Shown here piece by piece: positions 1 to 8,300 of a stretch of 9,436 bases of DNA. Source of the stretch: VRUE01 sp040508545 (GTDB taxonomy: Bacteria; Actinomycetota; Thermoleophilia; Solirubrobacterales; 70-9); contig JBEVMR010000036.1 of NCBI GenBank assembly GCA_040508545.1, positions 1 to 9,436 of the forward strand. Reading direction: 5' to 3'. Position 1 is the first letter of the stretch. Every line of letters begins with the position of its first letter. The position numbers and the translations under genes were made by a program. A model generated the notes under the pieces. It was not told the DNA's origin, made no database searches, and saw only the letters and a list, made by a program, of their open reading frames with translations.

Positions 1-1018
<1,018 letters not shown>

Positions 1019-1022
1019 GCCT

Positions 1023-1027
1023 CTCCT
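1023..1027 (-). promoter_or_regulatory. Ribosome binding site of the rhodanese-MoeB gene
   Basis: AGGAG on the minus strand, 4 bases before the ATG at 1018, which is tight but supports that start. The whole gap to the preceding TetR gene is only 61 bases (1019-1079). It shows no convincing terminator hairpin with a T-run and no clear -35/-10 pair, so read-through from the TetR genes is possible. Confidence 0.55.
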
Positions 1028-1079
1028 AGGACTCGGGCTAACTCGCCAGCTCGCTAAATACCTGAATTCCGATCCGGCT

Positions 1080-1748
1080 TTACTTCAAAAAGTATAGCGC
1101 CATCAAATCGACGGTTGCGCCGGGCAGCTGCTCGACACGGCCCGTGTCCACGTAGCGGCCGACGAGAGAGAGCGTGCCCCCGACCAGCAGCTCCTCCAGC
1201 TCCTCCGGTAGCTCCGCATTCGCCGGGCGACCGGCGCGCAATACCTCGGCTAGGTGTTCGATGCAGCCCTGGCGACGACGCCTGGCGGCGGGCCCGGCTT
1301 GCAGGGCCTCGACCGCGAGCAGGTGGGCGACATCGGGATTGGCGGCAAGCAGGCGCATCGCCTCCGCGACGCCCGCGCGGGCGCCCTCGGGCCACTCGGG
1401 CCCAGCCGAGACGACCCGCTCGACCCGCTCGCAGATCCATTGGGCGGCGACGTCATAGGTCACCAGGAAGCACTCTTCCTTGGTCTCGAACTGGCCGTAG
1501 AAGGTGGCCCGGGAGACACCCGCGTCCTTGGTCAGGTCGCCAATCGTCAACTCGGCATAGCCACGTTGCGGCAACACACGCAGCATCGCGGCGATGATGC
1601 GCAGGCGCTGGTTGCGGGCGACAAACGAGCGCGGCAGGCCGTGACGCCCCGAGGGCAGTTGCGAAAGCGCAAGCTCGGCCGGTAGCTCTGGAAGCCGACC
1701 CGGCTCGAAACGATCCGGCTCGGCGTCAGCCGGCGGCGACCCGGGCAT
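1080..1748 (-). CDS. TetR/AcrR-family transcriptional regulator, second of a tandem pair
   Basis: Predicted 222-residue DNA-binding regulator. After a Pro/Glu-rich arm (1-30) comes LPSGRHGLPRSFVARNQR (31-48), a lead-in I recall from actinobacterial TetR proteins, then the helix-turn-helix: helix 1 around 43-60, then LTIGDLTKDAGVSRATFYGQF (67-87) with recognition helix SRATFYGQF and the family's KEECF (90-94). The ligand/dimer domain fills 95-222 and names no ligand. The ATG at 1748 overlaps the 3' end of the upstream TetR gene by 23 bases, giving translational coupling. No strong Shine-Dalgarno is seen, and a later in-frame start just before the LPSGRHG motif cannot be excluded. The frame stays open upstream to 2183, but that stretch lies inside the other TetR gene in a shifted frame and reads as nonsense. 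The protein aligns with the upstream TetR through both domains, for example PDVAHLLAVEAL here against PAFAHLLLVESL there. Its target is not shown by the sequence. Confidence 0.9.
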   Translation of the reverse strand: MPGSPPADAEPDRFEPGRLPELPAELALSQLPSGRHGLPRSFVARNQRLRIIAAMLRVLPQRGYAELTIGDLTKDAGVSRATFYGQFETKEECFLVTYDVAAQWICERVERVVSAGPEWPEGARAGVAEAMRLLAANPDVAHLLAVEALQAGPAARRRRQGCIEHLAEVLRAGRPANAELPEELEELLVGGTLSLVGRYVDTGRVEQLPGATVDLMALYFLK

Positions 1749-2412
1749 CGGCGGCCTGGGTGGGCGCGAGCAGGAAGCCGAGCAGGAGATCGTGGTCCTG
1801 CGGAAGCCGCCCCGCTTCGCCGGCGAGCACTCGCCCCGAGACGTGCGACGCAAGCCCCCCCGCGAGCAGCCGCAATGTCTCCTCGGGCATGACCTCGCCG
1901 CCCGGCAGGGCGGCTGGCGGGCGCAGCGCTTCGGCCAGGCGCGCCAGCGAGCGCTCGTGCTCCAGCCGGGCCGGGCGTGCCGCTGCAAGCGACTCGACCA
2001 GAAGGAGATGGGCAAATGCTGGGTCGGCTGCCAGGAACTCGAGGCCCGCCCGCAGACCCGCCGACACCTGGTCGTCCCAGCCTTCCCTGCCTGTCGCAGC
2101 CCCCTCAACCGCGCCGGCCAGGCGCTCGACGCCGTCTTCGTAGGCGGCGGCAAAGCAGGCCTCCTTGCTCTCGAAGCGCTCATAGAACGTGGCGCGAGAG
2201 AGGCCGGCGAGTTCGACCACGTCGGTGATCTTCGTGTCCTCGTAGCCGTGGTAGGCGAGAGCGGCCGCCATACCGTCGAAGATCCGCCGGCGCTGGTTGG
2301 CGATCACCTCAGCACGCGAGAGGCCAGACCGAGGCGGGATCCGCTCGACCTTCGGCGGCTCCACATCCGGCCTCCGCCGCGACCCGCGCGGCTCACGGGT
2401 CGCCATCTCCAT
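1726..2412 (-). CDS. TetR/AcrR-family transcriptional regulator, first of a tandem pair
   Basis: Predicted 228-residue repressor-type protein. An Arg/Pro-rich N-terminal arm (1-30) precedes the TetR DNA-binding domain: helix 1 near 34-52, then KITDVVELAGLSRATFYERF (61-80), with recognition helix SRATFYERF and KEACF (83-87). The rest (88-228) is the variable effector/dimer domain. The ATG at 2412 is chosen because an in-frame TTG at 2451 lies inside the promoter -10 region, upstream of the predicted transcript start near 2438. An in-frame ATG at 2406 is an alternative. The ribosome binding site is weak in either case. Two inverted repeats sit on the promoter, which suggests autoregulation. The gene overlaps the next TetR gene by 23 bases, so the two are co-expressed. 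No efflux pump or catabolic gene lies beside it to hint at the ligand. Confidence 0.9.
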   Translation of the reverse strand: MEMATREPRGSRRRPDVEPPKVERIPPRSGLSRAEVIANQRRRIFDGMAAALAYHGYEDTKITDVVELAGLSRATFYERFESKEACFAAAYEDGVERLAGAVEGAATGREGWDDQVSAGLRAGLEFLAADPAFAHLLLVESLAAARPARLEHERSLARLAEALRPPAALPGGEVMPEETLRLLAGGLASHVSGRVLAGEAGRLPQDHDLLLGFLLAPTQAADARVAAG

Positions 2413-2444
2413 ACCGGCTGCGTTCTTAGCCGAAGCCACCGGCC

Positions 2445-2468
2445 AATACAAACACGTCAGTTCGTATT
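2445..2468. promoter_or_regulatory. Probable TetR operator 1, 9-6-9 inverted repeat between -35 and -10
   Basis: The arms AATACAAAC (2445-2453) and GTTCGTATT (2460-2468) are inverted copies with eight of nine positions pairing; the only mismatch is 2450 against 2463. The spacer is ACGTCA. The repeat covers the -10 box and the whole -35/-10 spacer, so a bound dimer would block RNA polymerase. Its size and position are typical of self-regulating TetR proteins. Which of the two TetR proteins binds is an inference not settled here. Confidence 0.6.
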
Positions 2469-2474
2469 TGTCAA
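2445..2474 (-). promoter_or_regulatory. Sigma70-type promoter of the tandem TetR operon
   Basis: On the minus strand a perfect TTGACA (2469-2474) is followed after 18 bases by TGTATT (2445-2450, four of six matches to TATAAT). Transcription would begin near 2438, leaving about 26 bases before the ATG at 2412. The region is clearly richer in A+T than the surrounding genes. The space between the two boxes is filled by an inverted repeat. Confidence 0.65.
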
Positions 2475-2492
2475 GATACGCACGTGGTATCT
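2474..2492. promoter_or_regulatory. Probable TetR operator 2, perfect 6-7-6 inverted repeat just upstream of -35
   Basis: AGATAC (2474-2479) and GTATCT (2487-2492) are perfect inverted arms around GCACGTG. The site abuts the -35 box, sharing base 2474. It resembles the neighbouring 24-base repeat in having outer ATAC/GTAT and an ACGT near the middle, but with a shorter spacing. It may be a second site for the same regulator, or the site of its paralogue. Confidence 0.45.
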
Positions 2493-2560
2493 ATGACCAC
2501 ATCAGAGGACATAGGTTGGGGATCCAGCACCGCTTCGCAGGGACCCTACGGCGCCTAGCC

Positions 2561-5377
2561 CTACCGCTTCCGCTTCCCCCCACACCCATCCGCCCGCATC
2601 ACCGGCTTGGCGGTGAGCTGCTTGCCGTTGTGGGCGCTGAATTCGACGTTCGCCTTCGACTTCGCCCCGCAGAGGTTTCTGCTGTTGACGATCAGGCCCT
2701 TCTTGGCGCCCTGCATCTGCAAGACGACTTTGGAGAGCGGAGCATCCGGTGCTGATTCGACTTTGGCCCTGATCCCTCCCTTGAAGGAGTCGATCCTGGT
2801 CGCGACCTCGACGTCGACCAGTCCGTGCAGGTCGAAGACGAGGTCGGGCAGCTTGTGGTTTGAGGATCTGAGGTAGACGGGGCCTGCGAGCGGCTCGTCG
2901 AGCAATGGCGTAAAGGCCTTGATGAACCCGTACTGCGCCCCTTTGGGGCAGGCATTTGCGGCGAACTGAACGCGGGTGCAGATCGTGCGGATATGGCCCT
3001 GGTCGAGGAAGGCGGATCTCGGCAATCTGACGACGAGGCCTTTGACATTGGCGTCGCCCGCTCTTGGCGTGTAGGTGGCGGTCAGGCCTGGGTGCCCGCC
3101 TCGCTTGGTGCCGCCTTTGAGCTTGAAGTCGAGCTTGGGCTTGAAGCCGAGGTTCAGGCAGTTGGCTGCCTGGTAGCGGGTTGAAAGGTCAGCCGGGACG
3201 TCATCAGTTGGGCTGAAGACGTCGAGGTAGCTTCCGAACAGCGTCGCTTTGACGCTCGATTCATCGCATGAGGTCGGGTTCAAGGTGAAGTTGGGCCGAT
3301 CGACGTAGACGCGCAGGTCCCTGACCTTCAAGACGATGCCCTTGAGGATGTGGGGAATCGGGTCCGATGCGGCGCCGTCTACTTCGACTTCCGCGGTTTT
3401 CGGGTTCAAGTCCAAGCCGAGGCGGACCACTACCGTTCCCGCGTCGAAGGGGCCGGCAACAGCCGGGGTGATCGAGATCACGCTCAAGGGCGCGCCCTTA
3501 TATGGGCCGGCTAGGTAGACCTGGCCGCCGGCGTAGGTGAGGGCTCCGCCGACTCCCGCACCTGCGTTGGTGCGGCCGATGTAGGAGCTGGCGGGGCAGC
3601 TGGGGCTTGCCTGCTCTTGGCGTCCGGTCTTCGCCTTGGCGATCGCGACTGCTGCGTCGGGGCATTTGCCCACGCCTTTCAAGGAGCCCAATTGGCCCGG
3701 GGGCAGGATCGAGGAGAACTTGGTCATGTCCTGTTCTCCGTCTTGCCTTATCAGGCGCATGTTGAAGGGGCTGTAGGAGCCGGCGTTGTTGTTGACCGCT
3801 CCGGCTTCGAAGTGGGGGTGGAAGGGCGGCACGCCGCCCGGCGGGCAGGGCCCTCCTCCGACGCCGGAAGTGACCTCGAAGGAGGAGGTCGTGGTCAGCG
3901 GTTCGCTTGGGTTCGCCCAAGGAGTGAAGACGGCCTTGGTCTCATAGCTGCCGCAGTGCGACGGGGTTACGAGCGGAGCCCTGGCGCCTTCGCGGAAGTG
4001 GAACTCAAAGCTCGAGAAGGGGACCTGGGGGTTGTCGTCGAGGGTGGTCACGAGCTGCCCGGTCCTCGGGTCTGGCTCGACCTTGGCCGCCAGCTTGACC
4101 AGGGCGCCCAAGGTGGGGTTCTTGAGGACGATGTAGATGGCTAGGAGGGAGTCGAAGGGGTTCTCGGCTCCCGGTTGGCTCGTCGCCGGGTCGTCTTGGG
4201 CGGCCTGGAAGACCGCGCCGTCGACGGCTTCCTCGACCAGGGGGGTCTTGACTTGCACGGTGCCGAGCTTGGAGGCGTTGGGGCAGCCCTCCCCCGGGGC
4301 CGATTTGAGCGTCTCCCCTTTCAGCTGCGCGGGCGTGCAGACGTCGAGCCCTTCTGCCACCGAGGGGTTGACCGTCATCCCCTCGGGCAGGGCGACCACG
4401 GCCTTCTTGATGTCCGACTGGGCCAGGCCCGTCGGGTTCATCAGGCCTTCGTCTGAGAACTCGACCCTGAGGTCGAGCCCCGAGCCGCTCTCGGCCTGGT
4501 CGGTCGTCGGCTTGGACTCGATCGTCGGGCTGAAGCCCAGTTTCGTGCAGCCGCTCATGCCGGGGGCGGAGAAGCTGCCTTTGTCTGAGGCGGCGTTGGG
4601 CTCTTGCCAGGAGCTCACTTCATAGCCCGTGACGAGCGGCCCGGTGCAAGAGCGCGGCAAAGTGAGGAAGGGGACCTCGGGGGTGCCGGTGTCACAAGCA
4701 CCGTTTGAGACCAGCTCGCCGTAGTCATCGACCGGGGTGATCTTGAGGCACCTGCCCCGGTAGGGGTCGTGGGCCTCAGCGGCGGGGATGCCCCACAGTT
4801 CAGTCGAGGAGCCGTAGAACTCGACCACCTGGGGGACGTTCATCAGCGCCGCTTCGATGTTGTTGGGGGCCTCGCCGTTTACCCCGACCTCGACCGTGAT
4901 CGGGATCTGGTTGGCGAAGAAGCCGATCTTCGCCGCCACTCCCGGTGGCGGGACGAGGTTATAGACGGGCTCGGTGAAGGGTTCCCCGGGTACGTTGATC
5001 GAAGCCCAGGTCACCCCCACAGCGGTGTTGTCGCGACAGGCGGGGTAGCCGTCTCCGGCGAGCGTGAGGAAGTCGGCGGTGGAGCAGCGCGGCACCGCCA
5101 CCGGGGCGCCGATGAACCCCGGCGGGAGCGAGAAGCGCAGCCTCTTGACGTCGCCGGTGGGGACCTCTTTGCCCGTTTCGGGGTCTTCTTCGGTCTCGAC
5201 GTCGAAGGTGACGGTCTGGGCGAAGGGGTGGGAGCCCGCCTGGGTGGCGGGTGAGCCGTCTTCGTTGGTGAAGGTGGCCTCGAAGTCCTTGAAGCCGAAG
5301 TCGGCTGCTTGTGCCGTCGGGGCCAGGGCGAGGGCGAAGAGGGCCGTGATCGTGAGAGTCATTATGAGGCGTCTCAT
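2561..5377 (-). CDS. Large secreted protein of four repeated cysteine-patterned modules, function unknown
   Basis: 938-residue exported protein. A Sec signal peptide (1-24) has a short MRR n-region, a hydrophobic core (5-20) and an AQA cleavage site. The mature part opens with DFGFKDFEATFTNEDGSPA. Four divergent modules follow. Each has an LP-x-G or similar strand (84-87, 330-333, 558-561, 785-787), a close cysteine pair (98/114, 347/365, 572/594, 800/810), a G-x-V-[YF] strand or equivalent (387-390, 618-621, 832-835), a third cysteine (210, 475, 704, 903) and a fourth (277, 511, 740, 932). Cys228/244 are an extra pair in module 1. The third module includes AGAVNNNAGSYSPF (525-538) and GPYKGAPLSV, phrases I recall from abundant uncharacterised Thermoleophilia proteins. 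There is no LPxTG motif, second membrane helix or catalytic motif; it ends GCGGKRKR. The ATG at 5377 has GGAGG 8 bases upstream and overlaps the preceding stop as ATGA. A structural surface or extracellular role is inferred only. Confidence 0.92.
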   Translation of the reverse strand: MRRLIMTLTITALFALALAPTAQAADFGFKDFEATFTNEDGSPATQAGSHPFAQTVTFDVETEEDPETGKEVPTGDVKRLRFSLPPGFIGAPVAVPRCSTADFLTLAGDGYPACRDNTAVGVTWASINVPGEPFTEPVYNLVPPPGVAAKIGFFANQIPITVEVGVNGEAPNNIEAALMNVPQVVEFYGSSTELWGIPAAEAHDPYRGRCLKITPVDDYGELVSNGACDTGTPEVPFLTLPRSCTGPLVTGYEVSSWQEPNAASDKGSFSAPGMSGCTKLGFSPTIESKPTTDQAESGSGLDLRVEFSDEGLMNPTGLAQSDIKKAVVALPEGMTVNPSVAEGLDVCTPAQLKGETLKSAPGEGCPNASKLGTVQVKTPLVEEAVDGAVFQAAQDDPATSQPGAENPFDSLLAIYIVLKNPTLGALVKLAAKVEPDPRTGQLVTTLDDNPQVPFSSFEFHFREGARAPLVTPSHCGSYETKAVFTPWANPSEPLTTTSSFEVTSGVGGGPCPPGGVPPFHPHFEAGAVNNNAGSYSPFNMRLIRQDGEQDMTKFSSILPPGQLGSLKGVGKCPDAAVAIAKAKTGRQEQASPSCPASSYIGRTNAGAGVGGALTYAGGQVYLAGPYKGAPLSVISITPAVAGPFDAGTVVVRLGLDLNPKTAEVEVDGAASDPIPHILKGIVLKVRDLRVYVDRPNFTLNPTSCDESSVKATLFGSYLDVFSPTDDVPADLSTRYQAANCLNLGFKPKLDFKLKGGTKRGGHPGLTATYTPRAGDANVKGLVVRLPRSAFLDQGHIRTICTRVQFAANACPKGAQYGFIKAFTPLLDEPLAGPVYLRSSNHKLPDLVFDLHGLVDVEVATRIDSFKGGIRAKVESAPDAPLSKVVLQMQGAKKGLIVNSRNLCGAKSKANVEFSAHNGKQLTAKPVMRADGCGGKRKR

Positions 5378-8300
5378 CGGCCTGCCCTCCGGTTGGCATT
5401 GGCTCGCTTGCGCTGAGCGCCTTGCTTTGCCCGCTTGCGCTTGCTCACGCAGCGGCCTTTGCGCCGCGCCTTGCCTTTCCCACAGCGCGGGCGTGGTTTG
5501 CCGGCGCTCGGATTGCCCGCTCCCTTGAAGGAGGCCGATCCGGGGGTCGGATCGTTGGGAGGCGGCGGCGCGAACTGGCAGGCTTCGCCCTGGCAGGGGC
5601 CCGGCGGTGGTGGTGGCGCCGGCAGGCCTCCGTTTGCCCTCGCGTCATAGATGTCGATCAGGCCCGGGTCCTGGGGCAGGAGGCTGGCGCTGGTGGTGAA
5701 GAAGGCGTCGTTGCCATTCGCGCTCGTGTCGAGCAGCTCTGAGTCCTGGGGGCTTTGGCCCGAGGAGATCAGGCTGAGGCAGCCGCCCGAGCTCGGCACG
5801 TAGAGCTCTGCGCCTTTCTCATCGCAGGCTTTCTGCCCTGAGGCCGCCTGCCACTGGTAGACGTCGCCTTTGCCGTTGGTGTCGCGGGGCAGGAGCGCGT
5901 CATAGCTGTTGAAGAAGAGGCGTTTGCCGTCAGGGGAGAGGACGCGGGGGGAGTAGAGGGAGTTTTCTGCCAGGGTCAGCCAGGCTGCGGTGGGCACTCC
6001 TAGGCTCCGGTTCCGGATGAAGGTCATCGGCCGCGCCCCGCTCGGGTTGCAGGAGACGCACACCGGCCCCGCCGTCCCAGCTTCATATAGGTAGATCTCG
6101 AAGGCGGCTTTGCCCGTGACCGGGTCGGTGTTGTCATAGCCGCTAAGGCTCTCGCTCGAGATGAAGGCAAGACGGCTGCCGTCGGGCGTCGCCCTCGCGG
6201 CGTGGTAGATCAGCCACGAATTGGTGTTGGAGGGCGCCGATCCCTGTGCCACGTCGGTCGCAGAGAGCGTCGCGACGAAGGTCTTCGTCCCTTCCTGGTC
6301 GAGATAGAGGTTCGGTTTGCCCGCGGTAGCGCCGCTGGTTTCAGGCAGCGCTTCGGCCGAGGCGAAGTAGATGCGCGAGAGGTCCGCGCTCGCTCCCGCC
6401 ACGCCCTGGGACTCACCGGCGAGGAGCGTCGAGGCCCCCGTTTCGGCGTCGAAGAGGTATAGATCGTCTTTGAGCGTGCCCGCGGTCACTTCGAAGAGCG
6501 CCTTTGAGCCGTCGGTTGAGGCGCCAAGGAAGCGTGAGGGCTGGGCGGTTTTCGTCTCTGAGACTTTCACCGTGCAGGCTTTTTCGGGTTCGGCGCATTC
6601 GCCGCCGCTGACTTCGCTCTGCTCCTGGCCGGGGTTGATCCGCAGGTAGACCTTGCCCGGGCCTTGCTCACTGCCGGCCGAGTCGGTCCAGTAGACCCGG
6701 TTTCCGTCGGCGGAGAGCGCGTTGGTGAGGCTGGAGAGGCGTTCGAGTTGCGGCAGGCCGTCTATCGCGCCGCCCATACTGCTCGTCCCGCCCGCACAGT
6801 TGCCGCCGCTCGGGGCGCCGCTCGGCAAGACACAGACCAGGTGCAGGCCGCCTTCGCTTGCGTGGTAGGCCTGCCAGATTCCGCTCGGTCCTTCTTCGGT
6901 CAGCTTGTCTTTGACCATGAAAATCGCGGCTTTACCGTCCGTCGAGGTCCCCTGCAAGAACGGGAAGAAGGACCCTTTGCCGGCGTTCGGTTCGACCCCG
7001 ATCAGCGCTTCGTAGCCCCCGCCACCACAACCCTCGCGCCGGTAGAGCTGTTTGTAGTCGGGGGTAGCGTCGGGGTCGAGCACCGGCTCTGCCGCCACGA
7101 CCAGCCAGCTTTGGCAGAGGTCGGCCGAGAAGGCTTTGTAGTGGTTCTCGAAGGCGTTGGCGCCGAGGCTGGAGACCTGGGCCGGCGCGAGCGACTCACT
7201 CGACCAGCCGACGCCCTGCTCGCGAGTGGCCAGGTACTGGTTGGTGTAGGGGGCTGCGGCGGGGTCGCCGAAGCCGCGGTAGGAGGAGTAGGTGAGCTTC
7301 TCGCCGTCCAGGGCGCTCTGGCTGAGGGCGGTGGTGAAGCCGCTGACGTCGAGTAGGGCTTTGATGTCGCCGTTGTTCTTGTCGACCGGGCTGACCATCT
7401 CATAGGCGCGGCAGTCGGGCAGCGGCGCCGAGGGGCCGGTGCGGAAGCCCTGGTTGGGGCAGTCGGTCTTCGGCGGAGCAGGAGCAGGGTAGGTGGTGAA
7501 GGAGCTTTCCTCGCCATCGATGCCGACTTCGCCGCCGACCCCGCGCACCGGCCCGCCGCCCGAGCTCTCGGCGACGAAGCGGTAGTGGTAGGTGGTTCCC
7601 GGTTTCAGCCCTTCGATCGCGATCCCGGCGCTCTTCACCGAGCCGTCGGTGACTTGCGTGGCGAGGATCGCCCCGGGCGGCACCGGTTTCTCCGCTTCAC
7701 AGCCCCCTTCAGAGCATTTGCCAGTGCCGTACTGCACGTAGAAGCGGGTGTTGGTCCAGAAGTGGGGGTTGATCTCCGCCCCGAGCACGGCGCTCGTGCG
7801 ATCGACCGAGGCGGCGAACTGAGCGTCGATCTCCGGCGGCACAGGCGGCGGGGCTTCGAAGCTGACCGGCGCCGGGCCGAAGGCCGTGATCGTGCCGGCG
7901 GCGTTTGAGGCTACGTAGAGGTCGCCGATCGCGTTGGTGCCGAGACCATCGTTGGGGCCGGAACTCGGTAGCGTCCGGCCGAATTCCGAGGTCTGTTCGC
8001 CCGTCGGGTCGAACTGCAGAAAGGGACTCGCCGGCTCGTCTCCCTCGGCGAGGGAGAGGTTGGCTCTCTTGACGAAGAGGTTGCCGGCGGGATCGGTTGC
8101 GATCGGGGCCTCGGTCGCTTTGGTCGCCGGGACCCCTTGCCCTTTGGAGTCTTTGAGTTCGGTCGCTTCGAGCTTCCCCTTTTCCGCGCCGCTGGTGGCA
8201 TCGAGGATGCGAACGTTTTCTTCGCTGCCACCCGGAGTGCCCACGACAGCGTAGAAGTCGCCGCCGCCGGGGGCGATCGCGAGGGTATGGACGGTTTTGG

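Noticed and set aside
1080..1105. TATACT as a -10 box for a separate promoter of the MoeB-like gene
   Set aside because: Matches well as a hexamer but no acceptable -35 at 16-18 bases, and it lies in the last codons of the second TetR gene.
1749..2183. N-terminal extension of the second TetR to a start at 2183 (367 residues)
   Set aside because: The added part is Arg/Ser/Pro-rich out-of-frame reading of the first TetR gene. The TetR length and motifs are complete from the ATG at 1748.
2413..2451. TTG start at 2451 for the first TetR
   Set aside because: The TTG lies between the -10 and -35 boxes, upstream of the predicted transcript start, and overlaps the operator.
1792..2496. Plus-strand open frame of 234 codons across the first TetR gene and its promoter
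   Set aside because: Opposite a clear TetR gene, no domain, and it runs through the promoter palindromes.
2491..2514. CTATG-N14-CATAG inverted repeat further upstream
   Set aside because: Arms of only five bases, no relation to the two stronger palindromes and not placed on the promoter; likely chance.
2495..2560. Terminator between the 938-residue gene and the TetR promoter
   Set aside because: Only a tiny GC-rich palindrome (GGCGCC near 2550) with no T-run on the minus strand. I cannot support a terminator, so some read-through into the TetR genes is possible.
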